Below, in pieces: positions 1 through 8,532 of a stretch of 64,000 nucleotides of DNA. How positions within the stretch are numbered: position 1 is the first letter of the stretch; each line of letters opens with the position of its first letter. The notes under the pieces were generated by a model. That model was not told the origin of the DNA and did not search any database. It saw nothing but the letters and a program-made list of their open reading frames with translations. This stretch comes from Candidatus Saccharimonadota bacterium (lineage in GTDB: Bacteria; Patescibacteriota; Saccharimonadia; Saccharimonadales; Saccharimonadaceae), in assembly GCA_017533605.1 (NCBI GenBank), contig JAFWKF010000004.1, forward strand, positions 1 through 64,000. The letters run 5' to 3'. The position numbers were made by a program, and so were the translations under genes.

Positions 1-450
1 CATTTCGGCAAGCATCATTGCAATATCGTTTCTTAAATGTGTGCTATCTAGGCTGTTAGCAAGCAATACCCATTTCTTTGACTTTCCGGTATTAAGAAGA
101 TCTACATTATGCGAAAGCTTAATTTGATAAGGTTTTTTCTCCTTTAACCAAGTTGTGTTTCCTCGCCCCTTTATTTCTACATTATTAAATACTTTTATTT
201 GTTTATCTTTATATAGAACTAGCTTATTCCCTTCATATTTTGTTTCTTTAGAACCTTCGTCTATTTCTTTTAAACTGATACCGTCTAATACTATATTTAT
301 TCTTGCTAAGCCTCTATCTGAAAATTTATTGTATTCCTTTTTAAATAAAGCTGCGTCTGTACTTAGTTTTAATAAAAACACTAAACCAATAATACATATT
401 AAAAGTATTGTTTCAGCAATTCTCCATCCTCTGTTTTTATTTTCGTTCAT
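1..450 (-). CDS. CotH kinase family protein, N-terminal part (runs off window)
   Basis: The gene starts at the ATG complementary to 448-450 and stays open to the window edge, giving 150 residues without a stop. Residues about 8-28 form a single membrane or signal-anchor segment. The exposed part contains the motif GRGNTTW followed by KKPYQIKL, then LLNTGKSKKWVLLAN and an LRNDIA segment. This series is typical of the N-terminal half of CotH-type proteins, which are atypical protein kinases first known from spore coats and also found as surface proteins in non-sporulating bacteria. The kinase core lies outside the window, so activity cannot be judged. The gene is 3 nt downstream of the LexA-like gene on the same strand and is probably co-transcribed with it. 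Confidence 0.72.
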   Translation of the reverse strand, partial: MNENKNRGWRIAETILLICIIGLVFLLKLSTDAALFKKEYNKFSDRGLARINIVLDGISLKEIDEGSKETKYEGNKLVLYKDKQIKVFNNVEIKGRGNTTWLKEKKPYQIKLSHNVDLLNTGKSKKWVLLANSLDSTHLRNDIAMMLAEM

Positions 451-453
451 ATA

Positions 454-783
454 TTAGTTTTCCAAATCTAAACCTAGTATATCGCCCGCCTTTTCTAAAA
501 CTTTTCTATCTTCTTCTGAGCACTCAGCCATTTTTATCTTAAATAGCTCCACAGTTTTCTCGTGTTTATAATCCAAAACTTCTAATGATCTTGCCGCACC
601 GGGCACCTTCTTTAAGACGCCTTTGGAAACCAAATTATCAATATGTTCTGCCACTGCTGATACTGACGACAATCCTAGTCCTGCCTGTAATTCTCTATAT
701 GACGGCGAGTAACCATTTTCCTCTGTAAAATCCTCCAAAAAGTTCAAAACCGCTAATTGTTTTTTTGTCAATTTGATAGCCAT
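454..783 (-). CDS. LexA-like winged-helix DNA-binding protein without protease domain
   Basis: This 109-residue protein opens with LTKKQLAVLNFL, then GYSPSYRELQAGLGLSSVSAVAEH and a KGVLKK turn. That is the winged helix-turn-helix of LexA repressors. There is no S24 autoprotease domain: no cleavage site and no Ser-Lys dyad region. The C-terminal 35 residues are short, charged and probably helical. It therefore probably acts as a small transcription regulator, and classical RecA-triggered self-cleavage is not possible with what is present. The start chosen is ATG 783. The upstream extension of the frame lies antisense to the next gene and is low-complexity. TATAAT lies 9 nt upstream, within the palindrome shared with the divergent LCP gene. 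Confidence 0.75.
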   Translation of the reverse strand: MAIKLTKKQLAVLNFLEDFTEENGYSPSYRELQAGLGLSSVSAVAEHIDNLVSKGVLKKVPGAARSLEVLDYKHEKTVELFKIKMAECSEEDRKVLEKAGDILGLDLEN

Positions 784-788
784 TATGT

Positions 789-798
789 TATAATTATA
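789..798. promoter_or_regulatory. Palindromic bidirectional -10 element TATAATTATA
   Basis: The 19-nt gap between two divergent genes contains TATAATTATA, which reads TATAAT on both strands. The plus copy ends 8 nt before the LCP start codon and the minus copy ends 9 nt before the LexA-like start. Both mRNAs would have almost no leader. Because the LexA-like protein binds DNA and sits at its own promoter, autoregulation is possible, but no operator palindrome distinct from the -10 itself is visible. Confidence 0.6.
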
Positions 799-802
799 AA
801 CA

Positions 803-2410
803 ATGGATAAAAATAAATCAATTGATGGGCTAGTCACCAAGCGCTCTAAAAAAGCGCCTGTCAAAAAGACTACTACTAAAATTAAGGCTAAAACTACTAC
901 CCCTAAAACTCCTAAAAAGCCTAAAACCACCACCACTCCACCACAGGCCCCAACTGAATCTAATAAAAACACCACTGAAGATTTCCTCGCCCCAGTTCAA
1001 GCTTTTAATTTTAATGAAGAAAACGGCAAATTAGAAGCCACCGATGTCAACCTTGTTAAAAAGTCCAAAAAAGCAAAGAAAGAAAAGAAAAAACCCACCA
1101 AAAAACGCAAGATCTTCGGTATTATTGTCATTATTATTCTCTTACTCTTAATTGGTGCTGTAATCTGGTTTATCCTGTGGGGCAACGATATTATTGCTAA
1201 AATTACTGGTGGTCAAGGTAATGTCTTTGATCTTATTTTCCAAGACGAAACCTATGTAGATTTAAAAACCGACGAAAACGGACGTACTAATATCCTCGCA
1301 ATCGGCACTAGCGGTTACAATATGGACGGCGAAGAAGGCAACGGCACCCATGATGGCGCACAACTCACCGACTCCATTATGGTTATTAGTTTAAACCAAG
1401 AAACTGGCGATGTCGCTATGCTTTCTCTCCCACGCGACCTTAAAGCTTCCCCTACTTGTACTTCCACCAGTAAAATCAACGAAATTTACTGGTGCAACGG
1501 CGGAAGCGGTGACGCTACTATAGAAGAAGAAGCCGAAGCAAATACTGCTGTAATGGAAGAAGTCGGTAATATTCTCGGTCTTGATTTCCAATATTACGCC
1601 CATTTGAACTGGGGCTCACTCATGCAAATTGTTGACACTCTCGGCGGAATCAATATTACCCTAGATGAAGACATTCAAGATTATTATTATACCGGTGCAG
1701 TCTTTGAAGCTGGTAAAGAATATACTATTGATGGCGCCCAGGCTGTAGGTTTAGCTCGTGCTCGCCATGGTACAGCCGAAGGCGACTTTTCTCGCGGTGC
1801 ATCTCAGCAAAAGATTCTTATCGGTATCAAAGACAAGGTCTTTGAAAAAAACCTCTCAATTACGGACATTATTAGTCTCGCTAGTACCTTAGGCGACAAT
1901 CTTCGTACTAACTTTTCTGTTGATGAAATGAAATCTCTTGCCCATCTTACCGCTAATTTTGATTTTAATAATATTCGCCAACTATCACTTCTCGAACCAG
2001 AACGCCTCATGACTACCGGCACTATTAACGGTATTTCCTATGTCTTACCAGTTGGCGGTGCAGGCAACTACACCAAAATTCAAAGCTTTATCAAAAAATC
2101 ATTAGATAACGATCCACGAGTTTACGAAGATGCTTCCATCTTGGTCTTAAACGCCACTGAGACCCCAGGTGTTGCCACTGCCGAGCAATATTCATTAGAA
2201 GAAGATGGTTTTGTTAACGTTTCTGTTGGCGACACCTCAGGCGAAACCTTCACCGAAGAATATACCTTCTATGCTTTAACTGACACCGCCCCAGGCACCA
2301 AAAAACTTCTTGAAGAAAGATATAAAGTCACCTCTTCCTCTACCGAAACCCTCCCCGAAGACATTTCCCGCGACTACGACTTCATTATTGTAATTAAAAG
2401 CGAAGAATAA
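803..2410 (+). CDS. LCP (LytR-CpsA-Psr) family cell-wall polymer ligase
   Basis: LCP proteins attach wall polymers from lipid carriers to peptidoglycan on the outer face of the membrane. This 535-residue protein has a Lys/Thr/Pro-rich cytoplasmic N-terminus (about 1-100), one membrane helix at about 104-127, and an LCP catalytic domain at about 155-380. The domain starts at TNILAIG and includes SLPRDLK and the RARHGTAEGDFSRGASQQ segment that matches the conserved Arg-rich active-site region. A LytR_C-like domain starts near residue 440 (ASILVLNATETPG). The start is ATG 803, 8 nt after TATAAT. It is transcribed divergently from the LexA-like gene and ends at a nested palindrome facing khpB. 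Confidence 0.93.
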   Translation: MDKNKSIDGLVTKRSKKAPVKKTTTKIKAKTTTPKTPKKPKTTTTPPQAPTESNKNTTEDFLAPVQAFNFNEENGKLEATDVNLVKKSKKAKKEKKKPTKKRKIFGIIVIIILLLLIGAVIWFILWGNDIIAKITGGQGNVFDLIFQDETYVDLKTDENGRTNILAIGTSGYNMDGEEGNGTHDGAQLTDSIMVISLNQETGDVAMLSLPRDLKASPTCTSTSKINEIYWCNGGSGDATIEEEAEANTAVMEEVGNILGLDFQYYAHLNWGSLMQIVDTLGGINITLDEDIQDYYYTGAVFEAGKEYTIDGAQAVGLARARHGTAEGDFSRGASQQKILIGIKDKVFEKNLSITDIISLASTLGDNLRTNFSVDEMKSLAHLTANFDFNNIRQLSLLEPERLMTTGTINGISYVLPVGGAGNYTKIQSFIKKSLDNDPRVYEDASILVLNATETPGVATAEQYSLEEDGFVNVSVGDTSGETFTEEYTFYALTDTAPGTKKLLEERYKVTSSSTETLPEDISRDYDFIIVIKSEE

Positions 2411-2439
2411 AAAATTACGAAACATTTAAAATTACCCAT

Positions 2440-2515
2440 ATAAAAATTACGACTGTACAGATTTTGGAGGAAACTGTAATTTCCGACAAAATCTGCCTAC
2501 TGTTGTAATTTTTAT
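2440..2515. terminator. Nested palindrome between convergent genes, probable bidirectional terminator
   Basis: Three perfect stems are nested around one centre. ATAAAAATTAC (2440-2450) pairs with 2505-2515, CAGATTTTG (2458-2466) pairs with 2487-2495, and GGAAA (2469-2473) pairs with 2480-2484. A symmetrical GA/GA internal loop separates the inner two stems. The outer arms supply A- and T-rich tails on both strands, which fits termination of both LCP (plus) and khpB (minus). The internal loops are unusual for a plain terminator and resemble the layered palindromes found in rlmD, tlyA and argS. Confidence 0.65.
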
Positions 2516-2544
2516 CTTGGCGTAATTTTAAGTTGAGTAATTAT

Positions 2545-3009
2545 TTATTCTTCGCTTATTTTCTCAATAATAAGTTTTCGGTCTCTTCCTTCCCCCTCCG
2601 AATGCGTCTCAATATCCGAATAATCTTGCGCTGCCTTATGTACAATTCTTCTATCCGCTGCATTTAAATTAATTTCCATTGGCTCACCAGTTTCGCGCAC
2701 TTTCTTAATCCACCCTTCGGCCTTTTCTGCAATCCTATTTGCGCGCTGTTTTTTATAATTAGCTACATCTACATTTACTCTTGTCACTTCCGCTTCCTTA
2801 GACACCAGCGCCATTGATACAATATGCTGCAAAGCCCTCAAATTATCCGCGTTTCGCCCAATTAAAAGCGAATTTAAGGACGTAGAAGGCACAGAAAGCT
2901 GTATCACCTCATCGTCAATCGTTGAAGACACTGCTACGTTTATACCAAAGAAACTCAGTAAATCCTCTAAGTATCTCGCCGCAAATCTTATTGATTCATC
3001 TTTATTCAT
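2545..3009 (-). CDS. khpB: KH-R3H RNA-binding protein KhpB (Jag/EloR)
   Basis: This 154-residue protein has a KH-type domain in the first half (LLIGRNADNLRALQHIVSMAL is the helix-turn segment) and an R3H-type domain at the C-terminus (LNAADRRIVHKAAQDY). These are the two RNA-binding modules of KhpB/Jag. The N-terminal Jag domain of longer homologues is absent or reduced. The family binds RNA and affects elongation and division control in Firmicutes. The start codon overlaps the yidC stop by 1 nt, so the two are translationally linked, as is usual near the origin. Confidence 0.88.
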   Translation of the reverse strand: MNKDESIRFAARYLEDLLSFFGINVAVSSTIDDEVIQLSVPSTSLNSLLIGRNADNLRALQHIVSMALVSKEAEVTRVNVDVANYKKQRANRIAEKAEGWIKKVRETGEPMEINLNAADRRIVHKAAQDYSDIETHSEGEGRDRKLIIEKISEE

Positions 3010-4121
3010 TATTTTCTCCTTTTCTTTTTAGTATCCTTTGCGGAGATACGAGTAATTTTTGTTCCTGTTTTTTTGTTTTCAACCACCTCAGCTTCTTTAA
3101 TATTTCTAAGCTCTTTAAGTACTGCCTTATCGGTCATATCATCAATTTCTTTATTAACTTTATTAAGCACCATTCTTTGCTGAATTATTGTAAAGATATT
3201 ACTTAAGAAGTAATAAAACGCAAGCGCGCCGTTTAAATTAAACATAATGATAAACATCATTATTGGCATCATCTTAGACATCTGCCCGGTCGTCATACCG
3301 CTAATATCCGACTCGTCAATTTCTTTACCTTCTTTAGCTTCCTTCAAAATTTCGCGGAACTTCTTTTTCTTCTCAGATTGCCCAGAAGGCATTTGTTGCT
3401 TCGTTGCATAGTATTGCACTACTGACGCTATAATCGCACAGGCCAAAATAAACAACGCACTCCAAGAAAACTTACCAGTCAGCACATCGCTAGCCTTTAC
3501 ATCTAAGTTAATAAAACCAAGCAGTTGTGGATGAAAATCATACGCTGTTTTTTCTTCAGCAGAAATTTCTTCATTAGTTAGATCCGCCAGATATGCTTCC
3601 TGTTTTATTTCTAATTCACTAATCTCTGAACCCTCATATGCTACAATCTCATATGCCCGGTTCATTAAATTATCTTGTGGCAGCGGCGTAGCAATTACGC
3701 GTATTGCTGAAAAAATTGCAATAAAGATTGGAAGTTGAATTATTAAAGTCAGAATTGATGCAAATGGCTTTACATTATATCTCTTGTAAAGGTCCATCGT
3801 CTGCAAAGATTCTAACTGTTTATTACCCTTACAATTTTTCTTAATCTGCGTCAGCTCTGGCTGTAATTTTCGCATCAGCTTTGTTTGGTTCAACTGTCTT
3901 TTAGTAAGCGGCCACATGCAAAGCTTCACAATTATTGTAAAGATAATAATTGCAAGACCAAAATCATGCACCAGATTAAAGATTACAAATAGAATATTTA
4001 CGATCGGTCTTACAATTATCAAATCAATCAGATTAAACGGACTACCAGTCAAAACCGAACCAATCACAAATAATATAAAAATCCCCCAATAAATATACTT
4101 TTTCACACTCTTTTTGTCCAT
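3009..4121 (-). CDS. yidC: Membrane protein insertase YidC/Oxa1
   Basis: YidC inserts and folds inner-membrane proteins with or without SecYEG. The 370-residue protein has a short N-terminal helix pair and the conserved core starting at FGLAIIIFTIIVKLCMWPLTKRQ. The Arg/Lys-rich cytoplasmic coiled segment follows (QTKLMRKLQPEL), and two more hydrophobic helices lie near residues 215-240 and 280-320. It is of the short Gram-positive type, without the large periplasmic domain. The C-terminal tail is strongly basic (KDTKKKRRK), as expected for ribosome contact. TATAAT lies 7 nt before the start, so it may have its own leaderless transcript as well as being read from rnpA. Confidence 0.95.
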   Translation of the reverse strand: MDKKSVKKYIYWGIFILFVIGSVLTGSPFNLIDLIIVRPIVNILFVIFNLVHDFGLAIIIFTIIVKLCMWPLTKRQLNQTKLMRKLQPELTQIKKNCKGNKQLESLQTMDLYKRYNVKPFASILTLIIQLPIFIAIFSAIRVIATPLPQDNLMNRAYEIVAYEGSEISELEIKQEAYLADLTNEEISAEEKTAYDFHPQLLGFINLDVKASDVLTGKFSWSALFILACAIIASVVQYYATKQQMPSGQSEKKKKFREILKEAKEGKEIDESDISGMTTGQMSKMMPIMMFIIMFNLNGALAFYYFLSNIFTIIQQRMVLNKVNKEIDDMTDKAVLKELRNIKEAEVVENKKTGTKITRISAKDTKKKRRK

Positions 4122-4134
4122 TCGTTTAATTATA

Positions 4135-4473
4135 TCACACTTTACTCTCTTCTACCAGCTCGCCCACAATTTTTTCTAACTCTTTATAATCCATCTTCAT
4201 TACATCTTTTGAAAATACCACAAAAATATAATCACGCTCTTTTGGAATCTTATCTAGATTAATTCGCAAAATCTCATAAATCCGGCGTCTAATTTTATTC
4301 CTTCCTACAGCGGATTTCTCAACCTTTTTAGAAACCACCACCGCAAACCTTGTAAATTTTTTTGGATTATCACAAAAAACCAGCGACATCTTCCGTGTCC
4401 GCACGGTTTTTCCATACTGATATACATATCTCACTCCACCACGGGAATGAAATCTAAACTGTTTGCTTAGCAT
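4135..4473 (-). CDS. rnpA: Ribonuclease P protein component
   Basis: RnpA is the protein cofactor of RNase P, which removes 5' leaders from tRNA precursors. The 112-residue protein starts MLSKQFRFHSRGGVRYVYQYG and has the conserved RNR-type basic motif region at AVGRNKIRRRIYEILR, followed by DYIFVVFSKDV. Length and motif order are typical. It lies downstream of rpmH with a short gap and upstream of yidC, the standard origin order. TATAAT is located 8 nt before the start codon. Confidence 0.93.
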   Translation of the reverse strand: MLSKQFRFHSRGGVRYVYQYGKTVRTRKMSLVFCDNPKKFTRFAVVVSKKVEKSAVGRNKIRRRIYEILRINLDKIPKERDYIFVVFSKDVMKMDYKELEKIVGELVEESKV

Positions 4474-4495
4474 ACAATTCTATTATAGCACTTCT

Positions 4496-4633
4496 TTAAG
4501 CAGTTAAGCGTGCACGACCTTTGAGTCTACGCCTAGCTAAAACTTTGCGGCCATTTTTAGTCGCATTGCGCTTCCTAAAACCATGCTCAACCTTGCGTTG
4601 TTTCTTGTGTGGTTGATAAGTACGCTTTGGCAT
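4496..4633 (-). CDS. rpmH: 50S ribosomal protein L34
   Basis: This 45-residue, very basic protein begins [20 protein letters not shown] and ends with an [12 protein letters not shown]-like tail, the standard L34 pattern (MKRTYQPSxxxRxRxHGFR, then LxxRRxKGRxxLxx). It is too short for most ORF filters but is unambiguous. It is the first gene of the minus-strand origin operon (rpmH-rnpA-yidC-khpB) and directly borders the DnaA-box region, as in most bacteria. Confidence 0.96.
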   Translation of the reverse strand: MPKRTYQPHKKQRKVEHGFRKRNATKNGRKVLARRRLKGRARLTA

Positions 4634-4864
4634 AAAATATTATTCCTTAAACTTTAAAATTTTTCAAAAACTTATTATAGTATAGCGCACTTTTCCACAT
4701 TTTTCAAGAAGTTTTCCACTACGTTTTTAGGGGCTTAAATCAAAATGTGGAAACTTTCTTCCCTATTATTCCATTTTTATATTAAAACATATTTTTAAAA
4801 ACCCTCATTTCCTGTGGAAAACTTGGCCCTGCCGTGCTATAATACCCACAGTAAAGGAGGTTAA
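4634..4864. other. Probable oriC, part 1: DnaA-box region between rpmH and dnaA
   Basis: The 231-nt gap is AT-rich. It contains DnaA-box-like nonamers: TTTTCCACA at 4691-4699 (plus strand), TTTTCCACT at 4712-4720, a minus-strand GTTTCCACA at 4746-4754, and a minus-strand TTTTCCACA at 4813-4821. The consensus used is TTWTNCACA. The dnaA promoter (TGCTATAAT, hexamer 4838-4843) overlaps the end of the cluster, and the last box lies about 16 nt upstream of it, so DnaA could repress its own gene. Together with the second cluster behind dnaA this looks like a bipartite origin. Confidence 0.75.
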
Positions 4865-6223
4865 ATGTATAACGTTTGGCAAAATGCGCTCGCGGAAATT
4901 GAGCAACAGCTCTCCCCAGCTAATTTTTCCACTTGGTTTCAAGACACCTCTCTTATTTCCACTCAAAACGGCGAAATCGTGATCGGCGTCAAAAACACTT
5001 TCTACGTTAAACAACTTCGTTCTCGTTATTCATCTATTATTACTACCGCCCTTAAGAATAATAATCTAGAAGTTAAAACCCTTAATTTTGAAGTAAATAC
5101 TCCAACTAAAAGTAAGGCTCGCTCCCGTGAGGTTACCGCTCCTGATGAAATCAAGAACCGTATTAAAATTTTAAAAACTACCAAAAATAATTCAACTACT
5201 ATCAGTACCGGCCTCAACAGTAAATACACTTTAGACAACTTTATTATCGGTTCAAATAATGACTTAGCTGTTTCTGCCGCCCGCAACATTATTGATTCGC
5301 CGGGTTCTCGCTATAACCCATTCTTCCTTTATGGTGGTCCAGGTCTAGGCAAAACCCACCTCGTTCAAGCTATAGGTAATGAACTTTTAAAACGTAACCC
5401 AGACTATAAAATTTTCTACACCCCAATTTCTCATTTCTACTCAGATTTTGTTGATGCCGTAAGGGCTGGTAAAGGAAAAGAATTTAACCTCAAGTTTCGT
5501 AAATTAGATTGTTTGATTATTGACGATTTCCAATATATCGTCAATAAAGAAAAATCTCAAGAAGAATTCTTTAATATTTTTAATGATCTCTATCAATTAA
5601 ATAAACAAATCATTGTTACTAGTGATCGCCTACCTTCTCAAATTAAAACCGTAGATGAACGTCTTGCTTCTCGTCTTACTTGGGCCGGTGCTTTTGATCT
5701 CCAGCTTCCTAAATTTGAAGATAAATGTGCAATTTTGCGCGCCAAAGCCGAACAAATTGATGCCGAAATAGAACAAGAAGCCATTGAATATATTGCTGAA
5801 AACGTTAATACTAATATTCGCGATCTAGAAGGCGAGTTATCCGCTATTTTACTCATGTCAGAAGTTCGCGGCCTAACTCCACTAGAACTTATTAATAAAG
5901 GCGCTATTAGTGTTAGTCATACTAGTAAACTCCGCCCAGTATCATCTAAACAAGTTGTAGAAAGAGTTGCAAAATACTATCAATTAAGCGTTAAAGAAAT
6001 GTGTGGTAAATCTCGTGTCGCCCATATTAAAACTGCTCGCCAAGTTGCTATGTTCTTATTATCAAAAGAATTAAAGCTTAGTACTAATAAGATTGCTGCT
6101 GAAGTAGGTGTTAAAGATCACACCACTGTTATGCATGGAGTTAAAAAGATTGAATCAGACCTTAAACTCAATTTCACCCTGCGTGATCAAATTGAAGAAA
6201 TTAAGGAGAAACTTTATGGTTAA
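4865..6223 (+). CDS. dnaA: Chromosomal replication initiator DnaA
   Basis: DnaA binds origin boxes, opens the duplex and loads the helicase. The 452-residue protein has the N-terminal domain I (VWQNALAEIEQQLSPANFSTWF), a short linker, and the AAA+ domain with Walker A GGPGLGKTH near residue 156. Walker B is IIDDFQY near 220, and sensor and arginine-finger segments follow. The C-terminal domain IV holds the DnaA signature KDHTTVMHGVKKIE. A strong ribosome site (AAAGGAGG at 4853-4860) precedes ATG 4865, and the promoter -10 is at 4838-4843, so this gene has a normal short leader, unlike many of its neighbours. Confidence 0.98.
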   Translation: MYNVWQNALAEIEQQLSPANFSTWFQDTSLISTQNGEIVIGVKNTFYVKQLRSRYSSIITTALKNNNLEVKTLNFEVNTPTKSKARSREVTAPDEIKNRIKILKTTKNNSTTISTGLNSKYTLDNFIIGSNNDLAVSAARNIIDSPGSRYNPFFLYGGPGLGKTHLVQAIGNELLKRNPDYKIFYTPISHFYSDFVDAVRAGKGKEFNLKFRKLDCLIIDDFQYIVNKEKSQEEFFNIFNDLYQLNKQIIVTSDRLPSQIKTVDERLASRLTWAGAFDLQLPKFEDKCAILRAKAEQIDAEIEQEAIEYIAENVNTNIRDLEGELSAILLMSEVRGLTPLELINKGAISVSHTSKLRPVSSKQVVERVAKYYQLSVKEMCGKSRVAHIKTARQVAMFLLSKELKLSTNKIAAEVGVKDHTTVMHGVKKIESDLKLNFTLRDQIEEIKEKLYG

Positions 6224-6439
6224 TCCGTGCAAAACTATGTGTAAAATTCCGTGTATTTTCACGAATAACTTTGTGTATAATTTATTTTCTTTAAAATTTT
6301 ATCCACTTTTTCAAAAATTACCCACTATTTTACTCACTTTTTTCCACTATATTTCTTCTCTATACTTAGCCAATTTTATCCACTATTCCACAACACCTAC
6401 TACAACTACTAAATTAATAAATAATAGAAAGGACTAAAA
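6224..6439. other. Probable oriC, part 2: DnaA-box array between dnaA and dnaN
   Basis: This gap is very AT-rich and carries same-strand DnaA-box-like nonamers at roughly 20-nt steps. They are TTATCCACT (6299-6307), TTACCCACT (6318-6326), TTTTCCACT (6340-6348), TTATCCACT (6376-6384) and TATTCCACA (6384-6392). The regular spacing and the common orientation suggest cooperative DnaA filament formation beside an unwinding region. A ribosome site (AGAAAGGA) precedes dnaN. Confidence 0.72.
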
Positions 6440-7540
6440 ATGAAAATAAAAGTTTCGCAAGAAAAATTAAATAAAGCTTTAAGCAATGTTAGCCGCATTG
6501 CAATTGGTAAGGTAACTTTACCAATTCTAAATAATGCCTTAATTAGAGTAAGTAATAAGAAAGTATCTGTTATTACCACTAATTTGGATATGGCAATTAG
6601 TGATTTCCTTCCTGTTTCTAGTTCAGAAGATGGTGTTATTACTCTGCCCGCTAAACTACTAGCTGAATTTATTTCTAATCTTCCTAAAGACGAAACAGTT
6701 GAAATCACTACTAAAGGAGATAAAGCTACTATCAAAGCTGGTAAGTATTCTTCTACCATTAATGGGTCCCCTGCTGATGATTTTCCTGAACTCCCCGAAA
6801 TTAATGAAAAAACCGCTGTAGTTTATAAAATTAACACCGAAGACTTTAAAAATAGTATTAACGAAGTTATGATAGCTAGCTCCAACGATCTCACTCGTCC
6901 GGCTCTTACTGGTGTATATTTTAATACGGTTAATAATTCTCTTCATATTGCCGCTACCGATGGATATCGTCTCGCCGAAAAACAAATTATCAATAAAGTA
7001 GAAAACGATATCTTTGCTATTGTACCTACTTCTTCCCTTCAAGAAGTATTAAGAGCTATTAATGATAGTACCGATGAAATTGAAATTACCTTTAATGATG
7101 ATCTAGTTCGCTTCCGTCTTGGAGAAATTGAAATTATTTCTAAATTAATTGATGCTAGTTTCCCAGATTATCAAAAACTTATTCCTAAAGAAAACAATAT
7201 TAAAGCAGATTTAAGTCGTGAGGAATTGCTCCGCGTTACGAAACTAGCCGCTTTGTTTTCTCGCTCTATTGGTGGTTCAATTATTTGTGAAACTAAGAAG
7301 CCAAAAACCTTCTCAGTTAAATCTATTACTAATGAATATGGTGAAAATAATTCAGATATAGAAACCACTATTAAAGAAGAAGGTAAAATAAGTCTTAATT
7401 CTCGCTTCCTTATTGATGCTCTAAATTCCCTAGAAGAACCAGAAATAACTATTGAGTTTTCCAACAGTCTCGCTCCAATTCTTCTTAAAAATAAGAAAAA
7501 TAATAAATATAATCACATCATAATGCCACTTAATTCATGA
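6440..7540 (+). CDS. dnaN: DNA polymerase III sliding clamp (beta subunit)
   Basis: DnaN forms the dimeric ring that tethers polymerase to DNA. The 366-residue length and the three repeated clamp folds are standard: the first begins MKIKVSQEKLNKALSNVSRIA, the second at about 130 and the third at about 250. The segment LTGVYFNTVNNSLHIAATDGYRLA is the conserved central motif, and the tail NHIIMPLNS is equivalent to the usual hydrophobic C-terminal end (MPMRL). It ends with TGA overlapping the recF ATG (ATGA, 4-nt overlap), so dnaN and recF are translationally coupled. This TGA also shows that UGA is a stop in this organism. Confidence 0.97.
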   Translation: MKIKVSQEKLNKALSNVSRIAIGKVTLPILNNALIRVSNKKVSVITTNLDMAISDFLPVSSSEDGVITLPAKLLAEFISNLPKDETVEITTKGDKATIKAGKYSSTINGSPADDFPELPEINEKTAVVYKINTEDFKNSINEVMIASSNDLTRPALTGVYFNTVNNSLHIAATDGYRLAEKQIINKVENDIFAIVPTSSLQEVLRAINDSTDEIEITFNDDLVRFRLGEIEIISKLIDASFPDYQKLIPKENNIKADLSREELLRVTKLAALFSRSIGGSIICETKKPKTFSVKSITNEYGENNSDIETTIKEEGKISLNSRFLIDALNSLEEPEITIEFSNSLAPILLKNKKNNKYNHIIMPLNS

Positions 7541-8532
7541 TTATAAAATCAATTAAACTAACAAACTTTAGAAATCACACTAGTTATTTTCTAAACTGTA
7601 AAGATAGGACTACTATTATTCACGGCGAAAATGGCTGCGGTAAAACCTCAGTTTTAGAAGCTATTTATATTTTAACCCGTGGTAAAAGTTTTCGTGCCAC
7701 TGATCAAGAAATTTTAAAAAGGGGTAAAGAATTTTATCGCGCCGAAATGGAGTTAGAAAATGGCTCTAAAACTATCGCTACCTATGATGGTAAAATAAAA
7801 TCATTTACAGTGTTAGATAAAAAGACTCGTCGCCTGCCCAAAAAACAAAAATACCCAGTAATACTATTTATTCCTTCAGATTTAAACTTAATTTCCCATT
7901 CACCTGGTTCTCGCCGTAAGTATTTTGATCAAATTTTTAGCCAGTTTAATGAAAGCTATAATGATGCCCTGTTAAAATATGACAAAGCCTTAAAGCAAAG
8001 AAATGAACTCTTAAAAAAAGAAAATCTTTCTCCTTCCGATTTGTTTTCATGGAATGTTTTACTCGCAAAATATGGGTCAATTCTATCCAACCTGCGTGCA
8101 GAATACATTAAAGAAATTAATTCCAACTTTACTAAAAAATATCAATCTATTATGGGTAATAAAGATAAGGTTGATATTATTTACAACACTGAAATCTTAG
8201 AAAAGTCTGAAGCAAAATATCTCACCATCCTAGAGCAAAATTATCAAAAAGATATTTTTATAGGCCACACCACCTTCGGTATCCATCGCGATGATTATCT
8301 TTTTAGACTTAATCAAAAGCTCGCCAATGGTTCCGCCTCTCGCGGTGAAACTCGTTCTATTATTTTAGCTCTAAAATTTATCGAGGCAGATCTCATTTAT
8401 CAAAAAACTAATACTAAACCACTTGTTCTTCTAGATGACGTATTTTCGGAATTAGATGAACAGCGCAGAAAACATCTTGTTAATAATTTTAAAGAAAATC
8501 AAATTATAATTACTAGCGTTGAGAATATTTAG
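7537..8532 (+). CDS. recF: DNA replication and repair protein RecF
   Basis: RecF is an SMC-like ATPase that helps RecOR load RecA at gaps. The 331-residue protein has Walker A GENGCGKTS near residue 29, followed by the conserved ILTRGKSFRA. The signature segment is SRGETRSIILALKF near 268, and Walker B is PLVLLDDVFSELDEQRR near 297. It is slightly shorter than the usual 360 residues. Its last 20 nt overlap the 3' end of the convergent large membrane gene, leaving no room for a terminator between them. Confidence 0.95.
   Translation: MIIKSIKLTNFRNHTSYFLNCKDRTTIIHGENGCGKTSVLEAIYILTRGKSFRATDQEILKRGKEFYRAEMELENGSKTIATYDGKIKSFTVLDKKTRRLPKKQKYPVILFIPSDLNLISHSPGSRRKYFDQIFSQFNESYNDALLKYDKALKQRNELLKKENLSPSDLFSWNVLLAKYGSILSNLRAEYIKEINSNFTKKYQSIMGNKDKVDIIYNTEILEKSEAKYLTILEQNYQKDIFIGHTTFGIHRDDYLFRLNQKLANGSASRGETRSIILALKFIEADLIYQKTNTKPLVLLDDVFSELDEQRRKHLVNNFKENQIIITSVENI

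Noticed and set aside
155-457. Plus-strand open frame of 100 codons
   Set aside because: It is antisense to the CotH-like frame, which has a matching start and conserved motifs; the plus-strand frame has low-complexity hydrophobic sequence and no ribosome site.
454-975. Longer start for the LexA-like gene giving 173 residues
   Set aside because: The extra 64 residues are Val/Leu-rich nonsense antisense to the Thr/Lys/Pro-rich start of the LCP gene; the promoter lies just before ATG 783.
8513-8532. Overlap of recF with the large surface gene as an assembly error
   Set aside because: Both C-termini look natural and short convergent overlaps occur elsewhere in the window (15527-15538).
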